Shown here one piece after another: positions 10,762-22,759 of a stretch of DNA of 64,000 bases (the stretch's first letter is position 1; each line of letters opens with the position of its first letter). The notes beneath the pieces are model-generated. The model made no database searches. It was not told the DNA's origin and saw only the letters and a list, made by a program, of their open reading frames with translations. Where the stretch lies: NCBI GenBank assembly GCA_009739215.1, contig VSJF01000015.1, positions 207,932 through 271,931 on the forward strand, in the 5' to 3' direction. The position numbers and the translations under genes were made by a program. Source of the DNA: Floccularia luteovirens (lineage: Eukaryota; Basidiomycota; Agaricomycetes; Agaricales; Squamanitaceae).

Positions 10762-12929
10762 AATTCAGTAAACATTGCATTTGAGCAAAATTGGAGTATA
10801 TGTGGGTTCTCCAATATGCATCAAGAACTAATGACTTAGATTATCTGCAGCTGATGAAAGTGCTGATAGAATCACGAATCATATGGAAATGTTGATGATG
10901 CAAAGCTTTAATTATCATGTAAAGTACAGCAAGTGCAAAGTTAGTTTACTCCTTATTCTGAGCTAAATAGTCTCATTGTATAATACAACATCCATGTTTC
11001 TAGTGCAATCTTCAGGGCATCACATTTAGTATAATCAAGATGGCTAGATAGGTTAGAATGCCTGTGTCTTTGCCTAATTTCCAGATTGGTTACTGGTAAA
11101 TTCCTTGTCAATGGACTTCAACCTGAATCCAGTTATTTACCAGAGATTTCATGCAACCACTGCATGAATTGGTTTCCTGACTAGGTACTACTTTCTATAT
11201 CTCAACCAGATTTACTCAAGCAATTTTATGATTTATTTTGTGAGTTTGATCTCTATCTGCAGCTTGGTGTAGCGCTAATAGTTCTGCAAGAGATATGAAA
11301 GCAAATAGGAGTCTCATCAGACTCTTCTAATGGATAAGAATGGTGATGTTCCTTATAGACAATTGGGAGAATATTTTGCGACAAGTAATATTTTAGTCAA
11401 GCAATCAACTAATTTTTCCACCAAAAGTCTTAGGAATTTCCCTAAGTCTAATGTTTGAATTAATGGAATCTTAATCAATCAAATGTTTCATGAGGGAGCA
11501 AGATAAATCTCAAAGCTATCACTCATTCTCATTAGAGGGCTGGATCTTATTGTTATGATGATATCTGCTTTTGTTCAGAATTGGATTGAAATGAGAGTTA
11601 TTAGTTGTGGATACGCTTTTTAGCATTAGTCCTTATCTCCATTTAGGGTGTTCAATAAAAAGTCATCAACTTGTTAGAGTGACTAAGTCTTCTGCAATTA
11701 ACAGAGAGACAATTTATCAAGTCCACTTCATTAAAATTTGAGATAGTTTAGATTTCTGACTTGAACCACATAGATTTAGATTATTTAAAGAATTTCTCTT
11801 CCATCAGTGTTTGGATGTGAAAGGGCAATATACTAGGACACTTAAGTCTTCTGGTCATTTTATACACTGCCAAGTTGTGCAAAGTAATGCAGCAATCTAT
11901 GTATACTGTGCTCAATGAATGCATCATGTCTTGTCACCCCTTTCTTTGTACAGTGAGGTTTTGAATTCATTTCACAATATACCTCTTCAAATAGATGAAT
12001 GCAGCAGCTTGGTGTAGTGCTCATATGAGACTATTTGAGTCATCAAGAGAGAATATCCTACTTTGATACCTGTGACTAGAAATCTGCTTAAATGTTAGTA
12101 TAGTTGACCAATGCAGAAGCTGTGTTTCAAGCTTGGGAAGGAGAGTCTTACATATTTGCTCTCCACAGAACATATCATAGTCAAAAATGAATAACCTGTT
12201 ACAATTCTAATGGTGTGAATAATTTCAACTTTTGCCCAAATACTCTCAGAGTCTCTTGGTGTAGAGAATCCAATTGTTATATCAAGTCATCAACCAGATT
12301 GGGAGACATGTCAGCTAACTGTAGTAATAACAGGCAATGGTATAAGCAAATGGAATGTTCACAATTGAATCAGTGTCACTATGTGAATTTCACCAATTGT
12401 TCAATAAGAAAGCATACTTTTATAGTCAATTAAGACAAGAGATTCCATTCTCTCTATAACATTATCTTGTTTTGCAACAAAGATTACTCTTTGAAAGCAA
12501 GTAGTGGCTCTATCATTGAGTGAAAGGGTTCCATATTAATGGATCAACCTCTCAATGTTTTTTGCAAGTAAAAGTCTATGGTATAACTACTCATGATAAG
12601 TCTTTATTGGATAATACTCTTCAAACTAAGTCTTTATAGAGAAGACAGCAATGAGTACTATTTTCTTCAGAGCTAGTGTTATGCTTCAACAAAGTCTTAT
12701 TATTCATTTATTGACTTATTGTCTAAAAAGATCTCTAACAATTAAAGAATCAGAGCTCTCTGCTTTTCCCATTCTTAAGCATCATTAAACAAAGGATATA
12801 TGTGACTGGGTAAATAATAATGCAACTGCAGACTGCTGGAATGGAATAGTAATGGAGATTGGGGATATTATATAGTAGTATGTTATAACATATAGTAGAT
12901 GATGTAGTTCATGTTGTTCTCTAAGTGAA
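10762..12929. mobile_element. Unidentified AT-rich, stop-dense repeat, right half
   Basis: Continuation of 2476-3709 across the LINE insertion. Stops in all six frames, CpG nearly absent, and internal recurring phrases (CAGCTTGGTGTAGCGC, CAGCTTGGTGTAGTGC). No recognisable protein motif was read on either strand. Probably a strongly mutated retroelement interior; the type is unknown. Confidence 0.4.
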
Positions 12930-12986
12930 GTACTGTTTGTCATGACTCAATGTAACAGTGATGTGACGCATGTCACTTACTACACT
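12930..12986 (-). mobile_element. LTR terminus fragment (family E)
   Basis: On the minus strand it reads TGTAGTAAGTGACATGCGTC onward and is preceded by the purine tract GAGGGGAAG, the layout of a polypurine tract and 3' LTR start. A related start, TGTAATAAGTGACATGCATC, occurs in the opposite orientation at 14412. The far end of this LTR could not be placed. Confidence 0.5.
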
Positions 12987-13465
12987 TCCCCTCAAACTGA
13001 ACTTCACTGTAGTCTAATAGTATATGGTAAAGTACTTAAATAGTGAGTGCAGTTTCGAAGAGTATCGATTTTGGAAGGGAATTAGTGGATGAAATATTTC
13101 GTATTTAATATCGATCGAAAGAGGACAGTCGAGGAGGATATACATGTGAATTTGCGAAAGGTAGCGTTGAGAATTGAAGTGCAGTAGAGCATAAATGATG
13201 CGAAATCTGAGATGTACAGTGTTTACAATGAGTTTGATGCACATTTTGATGCGATCAAAGATGCTGTGCTCAATTTGTCATCATGTTATAGCTGATCGTT
13301 GATAGATGCGACTGTGGGAAGATGCGTTGTGGAAAGCGCACTCATTATCTCTAGGATCCCTGGTGTGTACACTGGGAATTTGGGATGCTTTTGCTTAAAG
13401 AACATCTGTAGAACTTGATAGGCAAGGTTCTGGAGGGTTTTGGATGAGGTTTTGGACATAAAAAG
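12987..13465. other. Retroelement-adjacent sequence without identified gene
   Basis: Upstream, on the minus strand, of the family E polypurine tract. Two short minus-strand frames (13014-13244 and 13286-13486) show no recognised motif. CpG content is higher than in 10762-12929. Possibly the 3' internal part of the family E element. Confidence 0.3.
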
Positions 13466-13892
13466 TGTTGCGACAGCAACTTCCATGTGATTGATTAGTA
13501 GTCATGTGATTAGTCACAGTGCTCATCAGTCATGTATTGTAGACCTGATAAGATAAGATAAGGTCACTACCAGTATAATGACTAAGATATAATGACACAC
13601 ACAGTCTAGAACATTCTAGAGCTTACTGTGTACATAGTGTATGACTCATGTTATGGAACATGTATGACTCATGTCCTACCCAGAGTAGACACGAGGTGTT
13701 TCATGTACACTGCTGGTAACTACATTAGGTATTACACAGCCATGACTATAATGTATATATACAGAGTAGTAATGTCTAATATACTTTGTCCAATTACCTT
13801 GGTAGTAGTTAGTAGTAGCACCCTCTAAGCAACAGTAAGAACCCCAGGTAAGGTAGTTCCCTATCACTATATGTGACAGGCACTGCTCAACA
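13466..13892 (+). mobile_element. LTR of family A, opposite orientation
   Basis: Starts TGTTGCGACAGCAAC and ends CTGCTCAACA, the reverse orientation of 2079-2475 and 5974-6329. The flanks AAAAG and ATAGT do not form a duplication, so the locus has been rearranged or one flank has mutated. Confidence 0.75.
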
Positions 13893-14122
13893 ATAGTAGT
13901 ATCCCTTGGTTTGGAGGATGAGGATTGGGCATATCCTATGTCCCACTAACAGTTGGACAGAGGTGGAAGTTAATGAGGAGATTGCATAAGCTGCTGGAAT
14001 TGAGAGAGTCCTAGATGCTTTCAAAGCTAGCAATGAGAGTGAAAGGCAAATACCTTTATTAGCTCCAAAGTAAAATCCAAAGTCTGATTGTGACAACAGT
14101 GCCCTTTTCAGTGAGTAAACTG
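13893..14122 (+). other. Unrecognised coding-like fragment
   Basis: Between an LTR of family A and the Copia 5' LTR. One plus-strand frame has only two stops over about 65 codons (near ILCPTNSWTEVEVNEEIA and RVLDAFKASNESERQIPLL). I do not recognise it. It could be a piece of a retroelement Gag or of a host exon. Confidence 0.25.
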
Positions 14123-14373
14123 TGTTGTAGGTAGTAACGTGCAGTAGATAGCAACACGCAGCCTTACTCAAAGGCTGCGCCCCATGTAGCGCCTTGCATA
14201 GTGCATCCTTATGTAGCGCCTAACACTGCTTATCAGTGCTTGGGTATTATATTTATTAGAACAGCCAAAAAGCTATAACATTCATTAGTATTTAAGTAGC
14301 TACATAATGCGTAGTCTATATGATTATTACATTCGTTTTATCTGTTAGCTTCCCTCCAACTGCACCTCATTCA
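14123..14373 (+). mobile_element. Copia 5' LTR
   Basis: Starts TGTTGTAGGTAG and aligns along its length with 23615-23837, which lies directly after a Copia RNase H end. This copy has about 27 extra bases near 14195-14225, a duplication around TAGCGCC. It marks the left boundary of a Copia element that now contains all insertions up to 23837. Confidence 0.75.
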
Positions 14374-14411
14374 AAAAACTGAACAGCATACAGTAAAATA
14401 GGAGGATTATT

Positions 14412-14475
14412 TGTAATAAGTGACATGCATCACGTCATGGTCACATTGAGTCGTGACAAACAGTAACTTCATTGT
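14412..14475 (+). mobile_element. LTR start of family E, inverted relative to 12930-12986
   Basis: Reads TGTAATAAGTGACATGCATC and stays similar to the reverse complement of 12930-12986 for about 60 bases (through GTGACAAACAGTA). Similarity was not followed further. Confidence 0.45.
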
Positions 14476-14829
14476 AGACTTAACAACAATAACACCATAA
14501 CTATAAAACTAATAATCATAACTATCTCATCATATTCTAATAAACATTCCCTTCTCATATTTAACCCTCTCCATTCAATTCCTATCTACTTGCTATAGGT
14601 TATGGGCCCCAGGCCAGAAACATTGACTGTTCACCTTCTAAAAGCCTGTTACCACCTGCTTTTTTCATTAAATTTTCTTCTCAACACGTCACTGGTACTA
14701 CTATAACACTAAAACCACTCGCAACAGACATAAATAGCAAGGAATTAATAAGTACAATGGAGAAAAATGGGGAAAAACAGGGAAAAATGGCTTATATTCA
14801 CAAAGGGACCATTTTGGACTACAGAACAG

Positions 14830-15330
14830 ATAGTCACTTATTAGTTGAATTGAGATGCCTTTCGAAAACTATCAAGAAATTGAACCGGAACTGATAAGAA
14901 CTGCAGATGGGTGCATTGTTAGTGCCATTGGAAAAGAGAACATAAGGATTCACTTACCTATGGGTGAAGAAAAACCCCCCACATCCATAACACTGCTAAA
15001 CACCTACCATTGCCCACATCTTGAGCACACACATGTATTCAGTCACCATTCTTGACTAGAGCAGGATGCTCACTTACTGATGAAATCCTGGCTTCGTGCA
15101 TCATCACAAGTCCCAAAAATACCATTATCAGAAACCTCCCTCTTGTCAACAGTCTCTACCAAATCACAGACCCTTCAAACAACACCATATCCCCACCCCC
15201 TCCAATCGAAAACCCTATTTCCATCAAAAACTGATCAAAAACTGAGCCTGAAACAATGTGAATACCATTCAAAACTCAAACATGTAATGCTGATAACATC
15301 CATAACGATGAATGCGAATGAGAAATGAGT
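14830..15330 (+). pseudogene. Copia protease / GAG-pre-integrase remnant
   Basis: Plus-strand pieces of a Ty1/Copia polyprotein: ENYQEIEPELIRTADGC, SAIGKENIRIHLPMG, then TRAGCSLTDEI and SPKNTIIRNLPLVNSLYQIT. This order (strand after protease, then the pre-integrase region) is typical of basidiomycete Copia elements. The catalytic DSGA is not intact (LDYRTDSHLL), and the frame shifts near 14855 and 15055. It belongs with the Copia LTR pair 14123 and 23615. Dead. Confidence 0.65.
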
Positions 15331-15981
15331 CGAAATAATGGAAATTCCATTGATAATCGAGGCAGCAGTTGATGAATCAAATGAACCAATTGAAAAAGCA
15401 CCAAATTTCATGCTTAAAGGGAAGGTATTACCTGAAAAATAGGCCTGAGTGTAAAGTAACCATAGAAACTAGTAGGAAACACACACCTTATGTCAAACAA
15501 TCAAATTGTAATGATAAACACAGTTTGAAACAACTGAAATCGAGTCGAAAGAACACTGCCATCTCTAAAGTTCTTGAGGAAACTGGCAAAAACAATCAGT
15601 TAGAGTCACTAATTACCCCAGGGACCTATAGAACTGACAATTCCTATCAAAACGGCATTGAGTTTCATGTTTGAGGGGAAGACACTAACCAAAACACAAG
15701 TTAAACAGTTATCAAACACAAAACTTGATGAGAAATATGCTACCTATATGCAAAAATCTTGAAATCAAAGCCGAAATCGAAACAGCAAGACTTCATAATA
15801 CAGCATAAAGCTATCAAAGAGATATTAGAATGAAATCTACAGGGAGAAACATCGAAACTCATCAAAGAATCATCAAAATTCAATGAAAACTTGATAATGA
15901 GGCACTTCCTGCACAAAAACACGTTAGCAGACACCAAATGACATACCTTATCAGCCTGAACGCATCAAAATTCGAAACAAG
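15331..15981. other. Decayed retroelement sequence, no gene seen
   Basis: Stop-rich sequence between the Copia remnant and an LTR. A purine-rich GAGGGGAAG occurs near 15673. A 101-codon plus-strand frame at 15369-15674 shows no motif that I recognise and is probably chance within Copia debris. Confidence 0.3.
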
Positions 15982-17364
15982 TGTTGCTGACAGCAACTAT
16001 CACATGAAGGATCACATGATTCATGTAATGTGATATGTCATATGACCTAGTCATGTGACTCACTCATCATATGCTTTATATGTCACGTTGAAGGAAAGGT
16101 AAGTGCGAGCAGGCTCAGAAGCCTAATGGGGAGCAGCACATCCGTCTGCTAATTCTGAAGAAAGTTCCTTGTTGAGAACTTAGGTGGTTGTATTTAAGGA
16201 GTGGACTTATAGATTAAATGACGGAGTGCACGGTGGTAGCACGCAGGTGTGGAAGAATGCGGATGAAGTCCGCGTTAGAGGAGTGCAGTTAGATGTGCAC
16301 GAGCGTGTTATCTTGCGGAGTGTGGGTGCGCTTGGTGCGTGAGGGATATGTAGGTTGAGAGTGTTTTTTTTTTTAGATTTTAGACGCTAACTGATTGGGA
16401 TCGTAGAAACTTCTTCCTTTCACTATCTAAGTTACAATCTTTTATATCTACGGGCGTTGCGGAAAGAGTACTAAGTAATCGGAGAAATGTACTAAATTTA
16501 ATGAATGGTAATGGTAAAAAAAATCGCAAGGGGCATCACCAGGAACATGCGCTATACTGGTTATAGAATTGTGAAACTCACAAAAGAGAAAGAAAGGCTA
16601 AACAATGCTGGAGGGCCATCTGGTCTGCCTTGCGGAAACACAGCAAGGCTGAGCGTTGCTGTGTGCTCGCATCACACGTGACCAAGGTAGTCGTGATCCT
16701 GTGCACTAATATTAGCAGGAGCACTGTTTTCTTGGTCCAAAAGGCAAATCCGCATGATAATCCCGATTAAGACTGATGATCAGATAAGTGATGGCGCTGA
16801 TACAGGGGTTTTACTGGCTAATTTTAGGAAACGCAGCGGCCGAGGGGCTTGTGAGCTAAAGTTGATGGTTGATGGCATTAGCGGGCCGCGTGGTCCTCAT
16901 TAAGCTATGTGGCGTCTGGAAGAGTGCGCTGCGGGAATTAAGAATGGGGGCGCGTGTCCTGAGCGGGGCATTTGTGGCGTCTGGGGCTTCGCAATATGAA
17001 ATTTGAGTAGTCGATTGCATAAGAATTACTGAATGTTGTGCTTCGCATTGTGATTGGTTGGGGAAGTTCTCTGATGCGCGTTAGGCTTAGACTATGTCTC
17101 AGGCTTACTATATCCGTTCCGAGGTAGTAGGGGTTTCCCACAATGTGCATTATGACTAAGCATGTTCTTTGATGTTCTACAACATTCTACAAGGAACATG
17201 TGACTTATGAAACTATCTAGCATGGACCACTATTTACAAATATGCACATACAGTAAATCTATATATAAGGACCTTGTACTTTGTACTATGCTCCTTGTCC
17301 AATTCATTGGTAGTAGTCAGTATTAGCCTGTAAGCACAACAAAGTAAGCTCTAAGGTAAGGTAG
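15982..17364 (+). mobile_element. Family A LTR, split by another LTR and cut at its 3' end
   Basis: Left piece 15982-16088 (TGTTGCTGACAGCAAC...) and right piece 17147-17364 (GCATTATGACTAAGCATG...) match the order of the other family A LTRs. They are separated by a 1054-base insertion. The 3' end stops at GGTAAGGTAG, where the chromovirus LTR begins. The last 60-70 bases expected from 13466-13892 are missing and do not reappear after the chromovirus. Confidence 0.7.
16089..17142 (-). mobile_element. 1054-base solo LTR (family B) nested in a family A LTR
   Basis: On the minus strand it starts TGTGGGAAACC and ends TTTCCTTCA, with the flanks ACGT (16085-16088) and ATGT (17143-17146), a 4-base duplication differing by one CpG transition. 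It is GC- and CpG-rich compared with its host LTR, so it is younger. A short frame at 16938-17150 has no recognised motif. Confidence 0.65.
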
Positions 17365-17753
17365 TGTAAGGGCAACTGGGCAGTTCACACAGTGCATGTT
17401 TCAAAGTGTCGCAACAGGCTGCAAAACAGGAAGTGCGTCGAACTGGACAGGAAATCTGAAGTTATTATATTGTAAAGTATACATATTCTATCTACTCACC
17501 TGGACAGGAAATCTGAAGAGAAAAGTCTAAGGATTTCTGTCTAGGGGTGTTGCTATATATGTGGATAAAAATAGAAGAGGTATTGAAGGAGGGTTACCAT
17601 CTTAGATGAGTGGCAACCTTAGTAACTGTATCTAAATATATAACTCCTTGATAGTAAGCATGTTGAAGTTGTATTGAGGGTAGGAAGTGGTGTCGAGGTA
17701 TTGCTGAGTGGTTTTGAAGGGTTCAAAAGGTTGAACTTGGGGTTCCCCTTACA
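17365..17753 (-). repeat. Chromovirus LTR (downstream copy on the minus strand)
   Basis: 389 bases, TGTAAGGGCAACTGGG to CCCCTTACA, the partner of 22877-23265. Contains CATATTCTATCTACTCACC and TGCTATATATGTGG, possible core promoter material. Confidence 0.9.
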
Positions 17754-17894
17754 TCACCCCCCTTCTAAGGAGCAGGTGTCCCAATGCATCCTAAATGCCA
17801 CAAAGCTACTGAATCAATAGAGTCTATAGTGGTGAAGGCAGCTCGAATGCATCAAGGTGCACCAGGGTTCGAGTGGTAAAATTCTGTAATGAGG

Positions 17895-20800
17895 TCAGGA
17901 GCATGAAACATCATCAGCACAAACCCATTGGTTTTCTTCATACCCATAGCCCTTCCATTGTACCAGGAATTGTAGGTGGTTGTTTTGCATGTGACTATCG
18001 AGGATGCGATCCACAATGTACTCCTCTTCATTATTGACAAGGACTGGTGCAGAGGGTTGAGGGGTGCGACAACCTAGTATGGGATCTGGTATCATAAGCA
18101 GTAGTTTCACCACATTAAAGACAGGGTGGAGTCGTTTCAGGGATAGTGGTAATCGAAGTCGATATGCATTCGAACTGACCCTTCGCAACACTGTAAATAG
18201 ACCAAGGTATTGATGTGCAAGTTTTTGTGAAGGTCGAGTGGTTCAAATATCACCTGAATCTAGATATACCTTGTCACCTGGTGTGAAGACTGGAGCTGGT
18301 TCGCGTCTGTGATCATAGTATTGTGCCATCTCTTCCTTTGACTTGGAGAGTGCTGCCTTTGCTTCTTCCAATGACTCACTCATTCATTGCTTGAATTCGT
18401 TAACTGTCTCCATGTTCGAAGCAGTTTGGTGTGGTTCAAAACCCATGCAAGGGTTTCGACCTGTATTGAGCATAAAGGGAGTCTCTTGAGTTGCAGAATG
18501 GACATGGTTATTGTACTGGAATTCAGCTAGGGGCAGTAGATCATCTCAGTCATCCTGTCTTTCACTCACAAAGAGCCTCAGATACTGTTCAAGTTCCTGA
18601 TTGACTCATTCTGTCTGACCATCTCCTTGAGGGTGGTAAGCAGTGGTGGCTGCAAGTTCGATCCCTAAGAGTCGATAAAGTTCTTGAGTGAACTGTGTGA
18701 TAAACTGTGGTCCTCGATCCAAGACCACACATTTTGGGAGACCATGCAGTTTCCAGATGTTATGTAGGTATAGGCGAGCTGCACCAAGGGCTGTGATTAT
18801 AGTGGTTGTGGGAATGAAGTGTGCGCATTTTGAAACTGTGTTGACAATATTCATGATTGCATCATAGCCATGAGAATCTGGGAGCTCAACAATGAAGTCG
18901 ACACTAACTATATCCCATCGAGCTTCTGTTGAGCAGCCATGTGTGCAAAACACAGTGGAGGAAACTCAAAGTCTTACCTTATGCTTACTTTGATCACACC
19001 TTAGGGTTAGTGTTACTACTATGACCTAGTGAATAGGACTTGGAATTTATTCTGCATAAGAGTGTCCTTATATACAGTTCTAGCTATATGTACATATTTA
19101 CATATGATGGTCCATGCATAAGGCATGGGGTATAGGGCATATGTGAGTGTAGTCATGTGACACATCATGTGACATATCACGTGTGACTCATCACCTGACG
19201 AATTATGTAATCCATCATGTGATCATGCTGTCGCAACAGTTTCGAATGTCTCGCAGTGTATCGTGCTCAGCTCCAGTGAGTTCCAGACCTGAAAGCACTT
19301 GTACTGCAAAGAACTCAGGTTTCAGGAGAATCAGGTTCAAATTGTCTTCATTGCCAGTACCATGATCTGCTCTGCAAGACAATGCATCAGATTTACCCAT
19401 GGTTCAATCTGGATGATGATGCATTGTAAAGTCAAATCAAGCCAGGTAGAGGGACCATCAAGCCTGCCTGCAGTTTAGTTTCTTAGCTGACATGAAATAC
19501 TCTAGATTCTTATGATCTGTATGGATCTCGAATTTGTGTTTCGAACCTTCGAGAAAGTGTTGCCATTCTTTTAGTGCACGAATGATGGCAAGCATCTCCT
19601 TGTCATGAATCTCGTAGTTTCATTCAACAGGACTCAGGCTTTTAGAGAAGTAGACAATGGGATGTAGCTTGTCATCATGCTGCAAAACCTGTGAGAGCAC
19701 TGCACCTGTTGCAAAATCTGAACTATCTGCTTCAATACAATAAGGAAGGGAGTCATCAGGGAACATCAAGATAGGTGTGGAAGTGATAGCCTTTTTGAGG
19801 GCCTCGAAAGCACAGTTTTTGTCATCCCCCCATTGCCATGGCATGTCCTTTTTGGTGAGGTTAAAAAGGGGTCAAGCAAGTATTGAGAAGTCCTGTATGA
19901 ACCTGTGATAAAAATTCACAAAACCAAGAAAGGACTGCACTTCCTTCTTGTGGTTTGGTTTGGGCCATTGGGCAACTCCTGCAACCTTGACTGGATCCAT
20001 CTCAATGTGGCCTTTAGAGATAATGAGACCAAGGTATTCAATCCATGTTTGTTCAAAATCACATTTCTCAGGTTTGAGGTATAGTTTGTGTTTGCACAGT
20101 TTTTTGAGAACAGATCGCAAAATGTTTCAATGTTCTTCCAGAGTTTTGATGTAGATAAGAATGTCATCAAGGTATACACATACTGAACCCTGCATAATAA
20201 GGTTGTGGAATACTTCATTCATGAGTGTCTGAAAGGTTGAGGGGCTGTTTGTGAGGCCAAAGAACATGACAAGGGGTTCGAACAGCCCATGATTTGTGTG
20301 AAACACAGCCTTCCACTCATCTCCCTCTTTGATGCAAACATTATTGTATCCCCACCTTACATCTAGTTTAGTGAAGTACTGTGCACCACAAAGTTGGTTT
20401 ACAAGGTCTGAAATGAGGGGGAGAGGGTATCGATTCTTGATTGTCATTGCATTAAGTACTCGATAGTCTTGTACTAGTCATAGTGATCCATCCTTCTTCT
20501 TGATAAAGAAGACTGGTGAAGCCATAGGTGACTTCGAAGGGCGAATGCGACCTATTGTGAGGTTCTCCTGTAAGAACTGGTTGAGCTCACTTTGTTCATT
20601 TGGGGACATAGGGTAAACCTTGGTTGATACTGGTTTCGAACCTGGCTCAAGTTCGATTGCATGGTCCCAAGTTCTTCGTTCTGGAAGAGCATTGAAGAAT
20701 GTCTTGGAGAAGATGTCTTCGAAACCCTGGAGATACTCTAGGATGCTGTTGGGAATGGTCTCAAGGGCCTTTTGCAAAGCTTCAGCCAAGCATTGTGAGG

Positions 20801-21362
20801 TGGTTGCACTTGCACGAATATACTGCTCATTTGTATTCATACAGGTGGCAAAAAGGCAGTCTTCCTCCTCCAGTAATGGAGTTTTGTCCTATGTTTCGAG
20901 GATTGTTTCGACATCATTGAACACTGGATCAGGGCCAGACTGACAGGTTCAAATGTGTCGAGCACCAGCCTGTCGAATCGTGTGATCCTGTTTCATTTCA
21001 GCACAGCAGGTACTGCATTGTGCTGGACAGCAACTCATCTTGACCTCCTAAGTAGACCAATCGACCTCTGGGTTGTGTTCTCAAAGCCAGGTATACCCCA
21101 GAATGAGGTGTTGTTGTCCTAGTTTTGTGACTGCAAGTTGAGCATGTTTGGTATGATCCTTGAAATGAAGTATGGCTTCTACAACCTCTGAGATGGCACC
21201 AGCATTATTGAGAGAGCCATCAACATTGTAGACAGGGATCGAATGAGTCAATTTGCATGTTGCAATCCAGTTCAATTTCACATACTCAGAGTCAATGAAC
21301 AGGCCAGTTGCTCCACTGTCAAGTAGAGCCTGGACTGTCTTGCGTTCGTATGTGTCGGTCAT
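17895..21362 (-). pseudogene. Chromovirus Pol: protease, RT, RNase H, integrase, chromodomain (broken)
   Basis: Order on the minus strand: protease ALLDSGATG...LILGYTWL (21362-21081, catalytic Asp intact); reverse transcriptase with [10 protein letters not shown] and the catalytic box VYLDDILIY (20447-20127) followed by GFVNFYHRFI; RNase H with CIEADSSDFATGAVL and [11 protein letters not shown] (19844-19480); integrase core with DFIVELP, VLDRGPQF and QGDGQTE (18953-18606), giving the D, D, E triad; and a C-terminal chromodomain with EEYIVDRILDSH and LVQWKGYG (about 18040-17900). About 100 residues that normally hold the integrase HHCC zinc finger are missing where an LTR sits (18927-19238). 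Stops are mostly TGA where relatives have CGA, as in EEH-stop-NIL and RQA-stop-WSLYLA-stop-FDF. The chromodomain would target insertion to heterochromatin in a live element. Confidence 0.9.
18927..19238 (-). mobile_element. Family A LTR inside chromovirus integrase
   Basis: 312 bases, TGTTGAGCAGCC to GCTGTCGCAACA. The flanks GCTTC (18922-18926) and GTTTC (19239-19243) form a 5-base duplication with one transition. The integrase frame joins at RDIRN to EARWDIV, so the zinc-finger part of integrase was already missing or was lost with the insertion. Confidence 0.8.
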
Positions 21363-21440
21363 CTCGATCTCTACCTTTAGGTGTAATGAATTAGGGCTAG
21401 GTGTGGTCGCAATGATATACTGTTTAGGTAGCAGGCGCTC

Positions 21441-22759
21441 TCAACGTTTGTGGTGAGATATCAAGGTAGGGGTATTTGGTGCGACATAAGTTGTTTCGAG
21501 CTCAAGCATAGAAGAATCACAATCAGAAATGCATTCATGACTATCTTCTATAACAAGGGCACTGAAACGATTTGTTACAAGCAGTGGGGATGCACTATTC
21601 ACCTGCTGCTTGAGGGAAAATCCTCCTCTGTTAGTTCCACTGCGATGTCCTGTGTTTCGAGGGCTGTTTCGACCTCTGGGTTTGCATTTGCAATATCTGC
21701 TGTAGTAAGGAGATGTTGTATCCATTCCTCTCATTCCTCCCCTGACATGTATCAAATGTCAAAAGCCCTTGGGCATTCTCGTGCAAGATGCCCTGGTTCA
21801 CCACAATGTTGACATATCATCGAGGCCAAGGTGCGGCATTTCACAACATCAATATCCATGGGAATGGGGCGATAAACTACTGTAAGAGGTTTAGGGGCAG
21901 TCACAGATGCAGCTGGGACTGGGAACTGAGAATGAAATGGAGGATTACTATTGGTGTGAAAAGTGAATGTAGATCGAGGTGGATTTATGGGGACTGAGAA
22001 CAGAGGTTGGGTCACAGCATGAAAGGCATCATTAGCAGTTCAATTCTGGTCTAGAAGGCGAGCCATGCTATACCAGCCTTCAGGATCATCATCTGCTGGG
22101 CGGCTTTCACCCATCTTTGCAATCCTGTTCTGTATTCGAGGTTTGAGGCCTCTGTGAAACTTCATCACAATTGCAACATCATCTGTATATCAAGCTTTCT
22201 CAATCAAGTCCTTGAACTCATCCACATATTCATCCACAGTCCTTTTTCCCTGGAAGTATCAAACTGATTCAAGAGTAGTGAGAGCAACAGTGATCTCATG
22301 TTTTGGGCAGAATTCTGTGGTGAAGGCCTGTTCGAAACAAGTCCAGTCATTGTAGGCAGCTTGGTCAGTTTTGGCTTTGCATTGCATGATTCGATGTGTG
22401 AAGGTTGCAGCTTGACCCTCTTTCATAAAGGAAAGGGCCCAGTGAATACGTCGCTGCTCATCAGGGAACTGTTCTGGGCACAGGGTGATATAGAGTCGAC
22501 AGGAGTTGAGAAAGGAGCAGCCTCGAGTGCGATCTTCATTGAAATCATTAGGCATCGAAGGTCACAAGGGTGCAATGCTCTTTGCAACTGGTTCGAGGGT
22601 TGGAAGAGGTGGAGTAGGGACAGGAGAGTCTCAGGGAATTGTGGATAATTGGTTAAGTCGTTGTAGGATCTCATTTAGGATGTGTTGGTGGGTTTCACTT
22701 CTCACATTGGCTTCATGGACTGCATTTTCCATGGCAAAGAGATGTTCTTCTGCACTCAT
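21441..22759 (-). pseudogene. Chromovirus Gag (broken)
   Basis: Minus-strand Gag with start at 22759 (MSAEEHLFAMENAVHEA), a capsid region (RIHWALSFMKEGQAATFTHRI, near 22480-22380) and an intact zinc knuckle CQHCGEPGHLARECP near 21760-21810. The C-terminal tail runs into the protease. Several in-frame stops interrupt it (for example near 22260 and 22040). It is the structural shell protein of the element; dead here. Confidence 0.85.
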
